From Bordetella parapertussis (lineage in GTDB: Bacteria; Pseudomonadota; Gammaproteobacteria; Burkholderiales; Burkholderiaceae_C): a DNA stretch of 23,848 bases. Below, one piece after another: positions 7,795 through 17,241 of the stretch. Location: contig CAMCTC010000073.1 of NCBI GenBank assembly GCA_945878355.1, positions 1 to 23,848 on the forward strand, read 5' to 3'. A program made the translations under genes and the position numbers. Numbering within the stretch: the first letter of the stretch is position 1; each line of letters opens with the position of its first letter. The notes beneath the pieces were generated by a model. The model did no database searches. It was given only the letters and a program-made list of their open reading frames with translations, and was not told the DNA's origin.

Positions 7795-8787
7795 TCAGCC
7801 CATCTTGATGCCGCGCTTGCGGACCAACGCGCCCCAGCGCAGGGTCTCGCTGGCGATCAGCGCATCGAACGCTGCGCCGCCCAGCGCCATGACCTCGGCG
7901 TCGATGGCCTCCAGCCTGGCGCGGGTGTCGACTTGGGCCAGGGTCTGCAGGAACTGCTCGCCCAGGTAGGCCACCACCGGCGCGGGTGTCCGGGCCGGCG
8001 CGGCCACGCCGTACCAGGATTGCACCAGCACGTCCGGGAAACCAGCCTCGGCGATGGTGGGCAGGTCGGGCAGCGAGCGCGTGCGCTTGGCGGTGTTGGC
8101 TGCCAGCGCCCGCAGCTTGCCGGCCTGGATCAGCGGCAGCGCCAGGCTCTGCGAGATCATGCCGAAGTGAAGCCGGCCTTCGGCCATGTCGATCAGCGCC
8201 GGCGGCTGGCCGCGGTAGTTGATGTTGGCGACCTTGATGCCGGTGCGCTCGAACAGCATCTCCTGGCCCAGATGGTGCGAGCTGCCGGTGCCCGGATTGG
8301 GCACGTTGAGCTCACCCGGCTTGCTGCTGGCCAGCGCGATGAGCTCCTTCATCGTTTTGACCGGCAGCCCGCTCCAAGCGACGAACACCGACGGCGGCGC
8401 GGCGATCGCGCAGATACCGGCAAAGTCCTTGCTGCGGCCGGCCATGTCGGCCATCAGGTGCTCGCCCACCGACACGAGGGGCGTTGCCGCGAGCAAGGTG
8501 TAGCCGTCGGCGGGCGACTGCGCCACTGCCGTCAAGCCGATGCGGCCGTCGGCCCCGGTGCGGTTCTCGACCAGCATGCGCTGCGGCAGTTCGGCCGACA
8601 AGGGGTCGACCACCGCACGCAGCACCACGTCGACGATGCCGCCGGCCGGGTAAGGCACGATCAGCTTGATCGTCTTGCTGGGGAAACCGCCAGGGCCCGC
8701 GGGGCGCGACTGGGCCCGCAAGGCCGCGGGCAAGGCGGCAGCACCCAGCAATGCGATGGCGCGGGTCTGGAATTGGCGTCGGTCCAT
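7795..8787 (-). CDS. Bug/TctC-type periplasmic solute-binding protein (Tat-like signal)
   Basis: A 330-residue extracytoplasmic receptor of the tripartite tricarboxylate transporter (TctC/Bug) family. The mature protein has the family landmarks IKLIVPYPAGGIVDVVLR, VENRTGADGRIG and DGYTLL. The N-terminus MDRRQFQTRAIALLGAAA has paired arginines followed by a hydrophobic stretch and an ALRAQ cleavage site, which suggests Tat export. ATG 8787 follows GGAGAG at 7 bases; the longer upstream frame is not needed. No TctA or TctB membrane genes are in the window, as is usual for the many orphan Bug genes of Burkholderiales. The ligand is unknown. Its position between the nucleoside operon and the monooxygenase gene does not decide which it serves. 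Confidence 0.9.
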   Translation of the reverse strand: MDRRQFQTRAIALLGAAALPAALRAQSRPAGPGGFPSKTIKLIVPYPAGGIVDVVLRAVVDPLSAELPQRMLVENRTGADGRIGLTAVAQSPADGYTLLAATPLVSVGEHLMADMAGRSKDFAGICAIAAPPSVFVAWSGLPVKTMKELIALASSKPGELNVPNPGTGSSHHLGQEMLFERTGIKVANINYRGQPPALIDMAEGRLHFGMISQSLALPLIQAGKLRALAANTAKRTRSLPDLPTIAEAGFPDVLVQSWYGVAAPARTPAPVVAYLGEQFLQTLAQVDTRARLEAIDAEVMALGGAAFDALIASETLRWGALVRKRGIKMG

Positions 8788-8863
8788 GTCGATCTCTCCA
8801 TCAGTGGTTTGGGTGGGATTGTGCTCGGTGTCGGCCAAGGCTGGCCGCTGCGGCTTGGCGCCG

Positions 8864-9549
8864 TCAGACGGCCGGCAGCACCGCGAAGAACGCCGCCAGC
8901 TTCACTGCGTCGAGCCGGCCGGCGGTGCGAACGCTGCCGCCCAGGTCCAGCCCGAACGGCTGCACCGCAGCGATCGCCGCCGCCACGTTGCCCGCGCTCA
9001 GACCGCCTGACAGGTAGACCGGCTTGCCGAGCGCGGCGACCGCGTCGCGGATACGGCCGCTCAGCGTCCAGTCATGGCTGCGGACCGCGCCGGGCTTGCC
9101 CGCTGGCTTGGTGTTGCCCAAGTCGAGCAAGATCGCGTCGACCAGCGGCGCCACCGCAACCGCCTCGTCGAGGCTGGCGTCATCGACCACCCGGACCACC
9201 TGCACCAGCGCAACGCGCGGCAAGGTCAGCCGCAGCTGCTCAAGCTCCTTGAACGGCAGCCGGTCGACCAGCTGCAAGGTGGTGCTGGGGCAGCGCCTGT
9301 GCTGGCGCGTGATGTCGGCCGCCGTCTGCTGACGGGTCAACAAGAAGGTCTGGGTTGACTTGCGCACGCGGTCGAGGATCTCGGCGATCAAACCCTCAGA
9401 GATCACCCCGGGCCTGCCAGGCATCGCCGGCACCAGGCCCAGCGCCTGGGCACCGGCGGCCACGGCGACGCGGCCTTCCTCGGCGCTGCTGATGGCGCAG
9501 ACCTTGACCAACGGGCGGAGGACGGTGCCGGCGGCGTCTAAAGAGTCGG

Positions 9550-9553
<4 letters not shown>
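8864..9553 (-). CDS. Divergent TrpF-like (phosphoribosylanthranilate isomerase family) protein
   Basis: A 229-residue (beta/alpha)8 protein recognisable as a TrpF relative. It keeps the general-base cysteine (Cys19 in VKVCAIS, versus VKICGIT), the general-acid aspartate (Asp144 in ILLDLG) and LSGGLSAGNV (181-190). Other hallmarks have changed: QLHG is QLVD, GGSG-x-x-FDW is GAVRSHDW, and the phosphate-binding SSGVE is GGSVR. It may therefore act on a different substrate from the tryptophan intermediate. Its ATG overlaps the deoA stop (ATGA, 9550-9553), so it is translationally coupled to thymidine phosphorylase, and no other trp gene is nearby. A role on a pentose phosphate of nucleoside breakdown is an inference. 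A true TrpF kept outside the trp operon is the alternative. Confidence 0.75.
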
Positions 9554-10869
<1,316 letters not shown>

Positions 10870-10874
10870 GGCGC

Positions 10875-12542
10875 TCAGTTCAAACGCGCGATGCGGTCGA
10901 GCTTGCCAGGGGCGAGCGTCGGGTTCGCTTGCACGTAGCGCTCGAGCGCGTCGACATCCATCATGCCGGTGCGCCTGTCAGTGCCGGCCTTGAGCGCCGG
11001 AAAGCTGTCGCCGCCGCCAGCCAGGAAGCTGTTGACGGTGACGCGGTAGGACGCCGCAGGGTCGAGCGGCTTGCGGTCCAAGGTCACGCTGCCCGGCACC
11101 AGGCGCTGGCCCAAGGGCCGGGCGGCGTCCCAGGTGTAGGCGAAGCCCTGCGACACCTGCAGCAGACGCGCCGAGACCTGGCCGGTCCACTGCTGCTCGA
11201 GCAGCTGCAGGATCTGCGCGCCGGTCAGCGTCATCGTCACCAGGTTGTTGTAGAAAGGTTGGACCGAGAACAGGTCTTCGTAGCGCAACAGGCCGTCGGC
11301 CGGCAGCGCCAGCGCGGCGCGGATGCCACCCGGGTTCATCAGTGCGATCTGCGCCCCGACATCGCGCGTGGCGGCGAGCTGCGCGTCGGCCACCACCTGG
11401 CCCAGCGCGGTCTCGCCGGCCGGGTTGCTGTCGCGTGGCAGCGCGGCGGCGATGCGGCCGACCACGCGCTGGGTCAAGGGTCCGGCGAGCCGCTCGTACT
11501 GCGCGATCAGCGCGGTCTGCTCGGGCGCCTTGGCCAGCGTGGCGTTGCGAACAATGTGGTTCTCGGCCTGCGCGCTGACGACGTCGCGGGTCTGGCGGTC
11601 GAGCACCAGGTCGATCGCGGTGACGATGGTGCCGTACTTGTCGCCGCTGGTGACGAGCCGGCCGTCGATGCGGCAGTTGTAAGCGCGGTGGGTGTGGCCG
11701 CTGATCACCAGGTCGACCGCCTTGTCGAGCTTCTTGACGATGTCGACGATCGGCCCGCTGATGCCCGGGCATTCGTTGTAGTCACCGACCGGGATGCCGC
11801 CTTCGTGGATCAGCACGACGATGGCCTCGATACCTTGGGTGCGCAGCCCGGGCACCAGGCGGTTGACGGTCTCGGCCTCGTCATCGAAGCGCAGCCCCGC
11901 TACACCGGCCGGCACCACGATGTTCGGTGTGCCTTTGAGCGTCAGCCCGATGAAGGCCACCGGGACACCCTCGAAAGTCTTGACGTGGTAGGCCGGCAAC
12001 AGCGTCTGGCCGGTCGCCTCGACGACCGTGCTGGCCGCGAGGTACTGATAGCCCGCGCCCTTGAAAGGCTTGGGCCCCTTGCAGCCGGCGACCGGGCTGC
12101 AGCCGCCGCGCTGCATGCGCAGCAGCTCGGTCGCGCCTTTGTCGAATTCATGGTTGCCCACCGCACTGGCTTCCAGCCCCATCAGGCTCAGCGCCTCGAC
12201 GGTGGGTTCGTCGTGGAACAGCGCGCTCAGCAGCGGGCTCGCACCGATCAGGTCGCCCGCGGCGACGAAGACATGGTTGGCGTTGCGGGCCCGCAGCAGC
12301 GCGACCTGGGTCGCCAGGTATTCGGCGCCGCCTGCAGCGATGTTGATGCGCTTGCCCGGGGTGGCCGGATCCTGGATACGGATGCCGTCCAGCGGCGGCT
12401 TGAGGTTGCCGTGGAAGTCGTTGATCGCCAGGATCTGTACCTTGACCGTGGCGGCGGGCGCGGGTGAGACCGCCGCGGGCGGCAGAGCGCAGCCGGCCAG
12501 CAGTGCAGCGACGCAGGTGAGTAAGGTGATGGGCAGGCGCAT
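10875..12542 (-). CDS. Lipoprotein 5'-nucleotidase (UshA-like metallophosphoesterase)
   Basis: A 555-residue two-domain nucleotidase. The N-terminus is a lipoprotein signal ending in LLAGC with Cys18 as the lipidated residue, so the enzyme is anchored outside the cytoplasm. The metallophosphoesterase domain shows NDFHGN (41-46), GDLIGASP, GNHEFDKG and ISGHTHRAYNC. The C-terminal 5'-nucleotidase domain shows MNPGGIRA, the stacking segment VQPFYNN, and GGDSF near the end. It would release nucleosides and phosphate from nucleotides in the periplasm, supplying substrates to the salvage enzymes encoded around it. It starts 15 bases after the deoC stop. A UDP-sugar hydrolase activity, as in UshA, is possible. 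Confidence 0.93.
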   Translation of the reverse strand: MRLPITLLTCVAALLAGCALPPAAVSPAPAATVKVQILAINDFHGNLKPPLDGIRIQDPATPGKRINIAAGGAEYLATQVALLRARNANHVFVAAGDLIGASPLLSALFHDEPTVEALSLMGLEASAVGNHEFDKGATELLRMQRGGCSPVAGCKGPKPFKGAGYQYLAASTVVEATGQTLLPAYHVKTFEGVPVAFIGLTLKGTPNIVVPAGVAGLRFDDEAETVNRLVPGLRTQGIEAIVVLIHEGGIPVGDYNECPGISGPIVDIVKKLDKAVDLVISGHTHRAYNCRIDGRLVTSGDKYGTIVTAIDLVLDRQTRDVVSAQAENHIVRNATLAKAPEQTALIAQYERLAGPLTQRVVGRIAAALPRDSNPAGETALGQVVADAQLAATRDVGAQIALMNPGGIRAALALPADGLLRYEDLFSVQPFYNNLVTMTLTGAQILQLLEQQWTGQVSARLLQVSQGFAYTWDAARPLGQRLVPGSVTLDRKPLDPAASYRVTVNSFLAGGGDSFPALKAGTDRRTGMMDVDALERYVQANPTLAPGKLDRIARLN

Positions 12543-12557
12543 GGGTCAGGGCTCGGT

Positions 12558-13325
12558 TCAGTAAGCGGTCGTCGCGGCAGGGCGGCTGCCGCCCGCGAGA
12601 ACAGCCTCGATGTCGTTGAGAAGTCCGCTCGCGCCGATGCGAAAGCGTGCCGCCGTCAGCGCAGACTCACCCAGCAGTTCACGCACCAGCGCGATGTAGA
12701 CGCCAGCGTCAGCCACCGTGCGGATGCCGCCCGAGGCCTTGAAGCCGACCTGGGCACCGCGCGGGTGGCTGGCGATGGCCTGCAGCATCAGCCGTGCCGC
12801 CTCGGGCGTCGCGCTGGTGGCGGTCTTGCCGGTGCTGGTCTTGAGGAAATCAGCGCCGGCGTCGAGCGCGATGCGACACGCGCGAGTGATCAAGGCCGGG
12901 TCCTGCAGCACGCCGCTCTCGAGAATCACCTTGAGACGCAAGCCTGCGCAGGCGCGACGCACCGAAGCCAGCAGCGCGGGTGCCGCGTCCAGATCGCGAT
13001 ACGAGATCACGACATCGACCTCCTGGCCGCCGGCCTGCACGATCTCGACGCTGTCGCGCAGCGAGCGCGCGGTGTCGCTGCTGCCATCGGGAAAGTTGGC
13101 CACTGCGGCCACCGCGATGCCGGCCGGCAGGCGCGCACGCGCCTGCGCAACGAAGCGGGGCCAGACGCAGACCGCCGGGACCGCGCCGCGGGCCGGGTCG
13201 GCGCCCACCGCTAGAAGGCACAGCGCGTCGATGTCGGCCGCTTGGTCGGCGTCGTTCAAGCTGGTCAGGTCCAGGCAGGCCAGCGCGGTGCGCGCGTCGG
13301 CCAGGGTCTTGTTCGGTTGGCTCAT
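12558..13325 (-). CDS. deoC: Deoxyribose-phosphate aldolase
   Basis: A 255-residue class I aldolase close to E. coli DeoC in length. The Schiff-base lysine is Lys162 in DFLKTSTGK, the proton-relay lysine is Lys196 in GFKASGGIRT, and Asp104 lies in EVDVVISYR. The C-terminus ends in tyrosine, which contributes to activity in the E. coli enzyme. It cleaves 2-deoxyribose-5-phosphate to acetaldehyde and glyceraldehyde-3-phosphate. ATG 13325 gives MSQPNK and has AAGGA upstream at a slightly long distance; a longer frame upstream is not supported by the family. It lies 49 bp after the purine nucleoside phosphorylase gene and 15 bp before the nucleotidase gene. Confidence 0.96.
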   Translation of the reverse strand: MSQPNKTLADARTALACLDLTSLNDADQAADIDALCLLAVGADPARGAVPAVCVWPRFVAQARARLPAGIAVAAVANFPDGSSDTARSLRDSVEIVQAGGQEVDVVISYRDLDAAPALLASVRRACAGLRLKVILESGVLQDPALITRACRIALDAGADFLKTSTGKTATSATPEAARLMLQAIASHPRGAQVGFKASGGIRTVADAGVYIALVRELLGESALTAARFRIGASGLLNDIEAVLAGGSRPAATTAY

Positions 13326-13374
13326 CGGGTCGATTGTCCTTGGGCTGGTGACTTCGGCTTGCTGGACGCCTGCA

Positions 13375-14214
13375 TCACAGCTGCAGCGCCGGCACGATCG
13401 CCGCGAGCAGCCGCGCAGCGGTCGCTGCGCTGGCCTGCGCGGTGTGCAGCGTGTGGGCATGGCTCAGGGTCTCGGTCGACAGGCCTGCGCCCATGTTCGT
13501 CAGCAGAGACAGGCCCAGCACCCGAAGGCCGGCATGGCGCGCCAGAATGGTCTCGGGCACCGTGCTCATGCCCACCGCCTGGGCGCCAAGCAGTCTCAGC
13601 ATGCGGATTTCCGCCGGGGTCTCGAACTGCGGGCCGAGCACCCAGGCGTAGATGCCCTGGTGCAGCGCGATGCCGGCCCGCGCCGCCGCTGCGGCAGCCT
13701 GCTCGCGCAGCGCCGGGTCGTAGGCGCCGACCATGTCGACGAAGCGGCCGGTGCCAGGCTCACCGTGCAGCGGCGTGCGCTGCACGATGTTGAGGTGGTC
13801 GTTGATCAGCATCAGCGAGCCCGGCGCCATCTCGGCGGCCAGGCTGCCGGCGGCATTGGTCAGCAGCAGACCGGTGCATCCCAGCGCGGCCAGGCTGCGG
13901 ATCGCCCCTTTCATGCCAGCGGCGTCGCCGCTCTCGTAGGCGTGCTGGCGGCCGCGCAACAGCGCGACCTCACGCGCCTGCGCGCCACGGCCGATGCGGC
14001 CCAGCCGCAGGCTGCCGGCATGGCCGGCCACGCCGAGCACCGGGAAAGCCGGCAACTCGGCGTAGTCGATGTCGACCGCGTCTTCGACCAGGTCGGCGAC
14101 GGCGTCCCAGCCCGACCCCAGCACCAGCGCCAGCTTAGGCGCGCGGCCCGGCGCCAACGCGTGGATGCGGGCGACGCTGTGTTCGATCGCGGTTTGCAGT
14201 GCGGCGTGGTTCAT
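13375..14214 (-). CDS. Purine nucleoside phosphorylase (trimeric, XapA/PunA type)
   Basis: A 279-residue family 2 nucleoside phosphorylase. Motifs in order are LALVLGSGW, GHAGSLRLG and LLRGRQHAYE (phosphate site), TNAAGSL, then GPQFETPAEIRMLR with the purine-binding Glu, VGMSTVPE, and LLTNMGAGLS with the conserved Asn. It splits purine (deoxy)ribonucleosides with phosphate to the base and (deoxy)ribose-1-phosphate. The start ATG (14212-14214) overlaps the cdd stop as ATGA, which indicates translational coupling. Whether it is xanthosine-tolerant (XapA) or guanosine/inosine-specific cannot be read from the sequence. Confidence 0.94.
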   Translation of the reverse strand: MNHAALQTAIEHSVARIHALAPGRAPKLALVLGSGWDAVADLVEDAVDIDYAELPAFPVLGVAGHAGSLRLGRIGRGAQAREVALLRGRQHAYESGDAAGMKGAIRSLAALGCTGLLLTNAAGSLAAEMAPGSLMLINDHLNIVQRTPLHGEPGTGRFVDMVGAYDPALREQAAAAAARAGIALHQGIYAWVLGPQFETPAEIRMLRLLGAQAVGMSTVPETILARHAGLRVLGLSLLTNMGAGLSTETLSHAHTLHTAQASAATAARLLAAIVPALQL

Positions 14215-14669
14215 GGTTTCACAGCAGGCTTCAGGTGGCCGGGGCCAAAGCTGACCGGCAGCAATTGCCCGACGGTGTAGCGGGCCCGCACGGTCTGCAG
14301 GTCGGCGGCCCAGACCGGCGCGTCGTCTGAAGCGAATTCGCGCAAGCGCTGGCGGCATCCACCGCAGGGCGTGACAGGGTCGTCGGCCACACCGACCACG
14401 ACGGCAGCCACGATGCGGGTGCCGCCGGCCAGCACCAGGTGCGCGATCGCCGAGGCCTCGGCGCATTGGCCTTGCGGATAAGCAGCGTTCTCGACATTGC
14501 AGCCGGCGTGGACCCGGCCTTGCTCGTCGAGCAGCGCAGCGCCAACTGCGAAATGCGAGTAAGGCGCGTAAGCCCGTTCGCGCGCCGCGCGGGCAGCAAG
14601 CAGCAGCGAGTCCATGGCCTGCGCCAAGCTGTCGTCCAAAGGGGTCAAAGTATTAACGCTCGTTGCCAT
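14211..14669 (-). CDS. cdd: Cytidine deaminase
   Basis: A 152-residue homotetrameric-type cytidine deaminase. Zinc ligands are Cys69 (QCAEAS, with catalytic Glu71) and Cys102/Cys105 (PCGGCRQ). Substrate-binding residues lie in AYAPYSHFAVGAALL and CNVENAAYPQ. It converts (deoxy)cytidine to (deoxy)uridine, the entry step for pyrimidine nucleosides before phosphorolysis. ATG 14669 (MATSVN) is chosen. An internal ATG at 14615 would match short homologues better at the N-terminus, and a TTG at 14729 is less likely; none has a convincing ribosome site. It is the first gene of the overlapped salvage set, 144 bp after the ROK kinase. Confidence 0.94.
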   Translation of the reverse strand: MATSVNTLTPLDDSLAQAMDSLLLAARAARERAYAPYSHFAVGAALLDEQGRVHAGCNVENAAYPQGQCAEASAIAHLVLAGGTRIVAAVVVGVADDPVTPCGGCRQRLREFASDDAPVWAADLQTVRARYTVGQLLPVSFGPGHLKPAVKP

Positions 14670-14737
14670 AGGGAATGCCGGACGCGGCGTGCAATGGGAC
14701 AGCGAAATCAAACACCGGCCATCGGGCAAGGCCTGTG

Positions 14738-14764
14738 CAAGCGCTTGACACCGTGTTGGGTGTC
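14738..14764. promoter_or_regulatory. Palindrome and dyad upstream of cdd
   Basis: The cdd-ROK spacer contains the perfect 10-bp palindrome CAAGCGCTTG (14738-14747). Next to it is GACACC-gtgttg-GGTGTC (14747-14764). A second partial copy of the palindrome (GAGCGCTTGA) sits at 14800-14809, just downstream of the ROK stop on the minus strand. These could be operator sites for the salvage operon or a weak terminator for the ROK gene. No regulator gene is adjacent to support either. Confidence 0.3.
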
Positions 14765-14813
14765 CGCGTCGACCTGTTCAGTGTAGACGGCGCCACCGGA
14801 GCGCTTGAAAGCG

Positions 14814-15641
14814 TCAGTCTGCTTGCAGCACCGAACGGATCGCCCCTTTGGCCACGACGAGCGCGCCTTCCCGAACTTTGGAGATGCGGCAATCCCGCCA
14901 GAGTTCAGGGATCGAGTACTTCTCAGCACTACAAAGCGCCTGCTCCCAGTAGCCGGGTAGCTCGACAGTCCCTCCGCCCAGGGCCAGACGCGAAGGGTTC
15001 AACAGGTTGATCAATGCCGCCAGCCCCAAACCCAGCGCCCGACCCCCAGACGCGATGGCTTGCAGCGTCGCAAGGTCTCCGTTGTTTGCCTGCTCTGCCA
15101 GCAAGCCAGGCGAGACCGCGCAAAGAGCCGCGATTGCATGTCCTCCCGCCAGGTTGTCCAACCTCTCGACCCGATCGCCGACCATGAGGGGAAAGTAGCC
15201 GAGTTCACCGGCCCAGCCACTCGCACCCAGCAGCGGTTTGCCGTCAACCAACAGACCCGCTCCAATCGCCGTGCCGACCATCACCACACCACCCGTCATT
15301 CCCGGCGGGGCATCCTGCATCTCTTCGAGCAATGCCGCCTTGACGTCGTTGAGCACAGACCACTTGACATTCAGCGCGGCCATGTCGAGCTTTGGCTTCC
15401 AGCCGGAAAACAGCGGCAAGACATCAGAGGCAAGCACCGCGCCCTCAGCGTCGACCAGACCCGGAACAGCGATGCCGATGCGCTTCGGCGAAAGCCGATT
15501 CGACGCGGCAAACCTCTTGAGCTGATGCAAGAGGTCATGCGGCGTGAAAGCCGATCCAGTCTCAACCCGCTCGTGCACACCTTGGCAATAGAGCAGCATC
15601 TTGGTGCCGCCGAGATCGATGCCGATGGTGTTTTCACGCAT
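14814..15641 (-). CDS. ROK-family sugar kinase lacking the zinc motif
   Basis: A 275-residue ROK-type kinase. The phosphate-binding DLGGTK is at 9-14, catalytic Asn98-Asp99 are in SVLNDVKAA, and the ATP-site segment GTAIGAGLLVDGKPLLGASG leads to GELGY (145-149). Typical ROK proteins read GEIGH followed by a CxCGxxGCxE zinc cluster; here His is Tyr and the cysteines are absent. There is no N-terminal helix-turn-helix, so it is a kinase rather than a ROK repressor. The substrate is unknown. Its place upstream of a nucleoside operon makes a pentose or nucleoside-derived sugar plausible, but glucose or N-acyl hexosamine kinases belong to the same family. Confidence 0.85.
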   Translation of the reverse strand: MRENTIGIDLGGTKMLLYCQGVHERVETGSAFTPHDLLHQLKRFAASNRLSPKRIGIAVPGLVDAEGAVLASDVLPLFSGWKPKLDMAALNVKWSVLNDVKAALLEEMQDAPPGMTGGVVMVGTAIGAGLLVDGKPLLGASGWAGELGYFPLMVGDRVERLDNLAGGHAIAALCAVSPGLLAEQANNGDLATLQAIASGGRALGLGLAALINLLNPSRLALGGGTVELPGYWEQALCSAEKYSIPELWRDCRISKVREGALVVAKGAIRSVLQAD

Positions 15642-15668
15642 GATGTTTTCGATGCTGATTCACAGGCC

Positions 15669-15836
15669 TGAGGCGCAGCGCATGGGAGGTTTCGCTCGGA
15701 GAATACCCGGGCGCGAGGCCGGCCTCAGCCGCGCAAGCGGCGCGCGACGGTGCGGCAGCATCGCGTAGTTGCCGATGCGCGCAAGCTGCTTGAAGTGGTA
15801 CCAGCACAGATCGTGCATCACTTCAGGAGTTGCCAT
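15669..15836 (-). CDS. Short hypothetical ORF of uncertain reality
   Basis: An ATG at 15834-15836 opens a frame of about 55 codons on the minus strand, upstream of the ROK gene. The first 30 residues (opening MATPEVMHDLCWYHF) look protein-like; the remainder is arginine/proline-rich. No ribosome site or known motif is visible. Its start coincides with the point where the SDR remnant on the other strand begins, so it may be a fragment created at a rearrangement breakpoint, or simply spurious. Confidence 0.2.
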
Positions 15837-16180
15837 GTGGCGCGATCGTCAGTGTGTCGTCGGTCGCAGCGCAGCTGGGCGGCGCCAGCAACTGGATTCC
15901 GTACGCCGCCGCAAAAGGCGCGGTGAACACGATCACGCTGGGTCTGGCGCGCGAAGTTGCCGCCGAGGGGATTCGTGTCAACGCCGTGATGCCGGGCTTG
16001 ATCGACACCGAGATTCACGCCGAAGCTGGCGTGGCCGACCGCTTGCACAAAGTCATCGCGATGGTGCCGATGGCCCGCATCGGCACGCCGGCCGAATGTG
16101 CCGAAGCCATCGTCTGGTTGCTCTCAGGTGAAGCGGCTTACATGACAGGCGCGGTGTTGCCGCTGACCGGCGGGCGCTGA
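15830..16180 (+). pseudogene. 3' remnant of a short-chain dehydrogenase gene
   Basis: About 113 recognisable residues correspond to the second half of a classical SDR: GAIVSVSSVAAQLGG with the catalytic Ser, YAAAKGAVNTITLGLA with the catalytic Tyr/Lys, IRVNAVMPGLIDTEI, and a normal C-terminus ending MTGAVLPLTGG. The first 130 or so residues, including the TGxxxGIG nucleotide-binding motif and NNAG, are missing. An in-frame stop at 15791-15793 and lack of SDR similarity before about 15838 show a clean 5' truncation. Without the Rossmann start it cannot bind cofactor. The retained part has no internal stops or frameshifts, suggesting a recent deletion. Confidence 0.8.
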
Positions 16181-16204
16181 TCGCGCCCAGCCGCGGTCAA
16201 ACCC

Positions 16205-16232
16205 GCAGGGCGCGACTAGCGCGCGACCCTGC
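16205..16232. terminator. Hairpin between convergent SDR remnant and Bug gene
   Basis: GCAGGG/CCCTGC outer arms (16205-16210 and 16227-16232) continue into CGCG/CGCG with one bulged base. The structure spans the 51-bp gap between two convergent reading frames and touches the Bug stop codon. No T-tract follows, so termination is an inference from structure and position. TCGCGCCC (16181-16188) can also pair with GGGCGCGA further on, giving an alternative fold. Confidence 0.4.
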
Positions 16233-17218
16233 TACTTGTCGCCCCAGGGCATCTCGCCCCAGAGCTTGCGAAATCCAGCCTCGGTGTCGCGCATCACCGT
16301 GCGGTACTGATCAGGGTCCAGGTAGCGCATCTGCGTGAACAGCCCGGCATTGACCTTGAGGAACTCCGGGTCGCTGGTGGTCTGCGCGATCGCCTTGACC
16401 AGCTTCTCGCGCACGTCGGCCGGCAGGCCCTTCGGTGCAGCGACGCCGCGCAGCGACGACATCTCGATGTCGTAGCCCTGCTCCTTGAAGGTCGGCAAGT
16501 CGGACGCGAGGTCGGTGCGCCTGACGCTCATCTGGCCCAGGTTGCGAAAGGGCGAGCCGCCCTTGATCGCCTGCAGCGCCTCGCCGATGTTGACCGCAGC
16601 GACGTCGATCTGCTTGCCGAGCGTCGCAGCACGCACGTCGGCAGCGCCTTTGAACGGGATGTGATTCATCTTCACGCGGGCGATGCGCTCGAAGTACAGC
16701 ATCGCGAGGTGGTCGTCCGAGCCGACGCCGGTGGTGCCGACCGTGACCTGGCCGGGCCGGGATTTCGCGTAGGCCGCGAGCTGGTCGAGCGTGCGGATAG
16801 GGCTGTCGGTGTGGACCGAAAAATTGCCTGGGTCGTCGACGACGTTGCCGATCAGATCGAAGCTTTCCCAGGTGAACGGCGTCTTGCGCTCGATCGGGAT
16901 CGTCAGCACGTTGGGCGTGTTGATGAAGCCTATCGTGTAGCCATCGGGTGGGGCCGCCGCCAGCATCCCGAAGCCGATCGCGCCGCCCGCGCCGGTCTTG
17001 TTCTCGACCGTGATCTTGGCGCCGCCCCCGAGGTACTTCTCGATGAACGGCACCATCGCGCGCGCCATCACGTCGGTCGCGCCAGCGGCGGAATAGGCGA
17101 CGATCATCTTGATCGGCCGATCCGGGTAAGTGCTCTGCGCCCGGACCGCGACAGACACCAGTCCTGCGGCAACAGCGGCTGCTGTGATGGCGAGTGCCTT
17201 GACGATGTTTCGTCTCAT
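16232..17218 (-). CDS. Bug/TctC-type periplasmic solute-binding protein (Sec signal)
   Basis: A 328-residue TctC-family receptor. A Sec-type signal peptide (MRRNIVKALAITAAAVAAGL...VRAQ) precedes the mature start STYPDRPIKMIVAYSAAGATDVMAR. Other family landmarks are VENKTGAGGAIG, APPDGYTIGF, VGTTGVGSDDHLA and the closing GFRKLWGEM. AGGAG lies 8 bases before ATG 17218. The gene starts 23 bp after the D-2-hydroxyacid dehydrogenase stop on the same strand, so it is probably the last gene of the amidase-side catabolic unit and binds that pathway's substrate, perhaps a carboxylate. No TctAB genes accompany it. Confidence 0.92.
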   Translation of the reverse strand: MRRNIVKALAITAAAVAAGLVSVAVRAQSTYPDRPIKMIVAYSAAGATDVMARAMVPFIEKYLGGGAKITVENKTGAGGAIGFGMLAAAPPDGYTIGFINTPNVLTIPIERKTPFTWESFDLIGNVVDDPGNFSVHTDSPIRTLDQLAAYAKSRPGQVTVGTTGVGSDDHLAMLYFERIARVKMNHIPFKGAADVRAATLGKQIDVAAVNIGEALQAIKGGSPFRNLGQMSVRRTDLASDLPTFKEQGYDIEMSSLRGVAAPKGLPADVREKLVKAIAQTTSDPEFLKVNAGLFTQMRYLDPDQYRTVMRDTEAGFRKLWGEMPWGDK

Positions 17219-17241
17219 GTCTTTTCTCCTTTTTGATTCGC

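Noticed and set aside
7756..9252. A 498-codon open frame on the plus strand
   Set aside because: It lies antisense to the Bug receptor and TrpF-like genes, has no domain and an Arg/Gln/Pro-rich composition typical of antisense frames in high-GC DNA.
10929..12467. A 512-codon open frame on the plus strand
   Set aside because: It is the antisense shadow of the 5'-nucleotidase gene, whose lipoprotein signal and metallophosphoesterase motifs are unmistakable.
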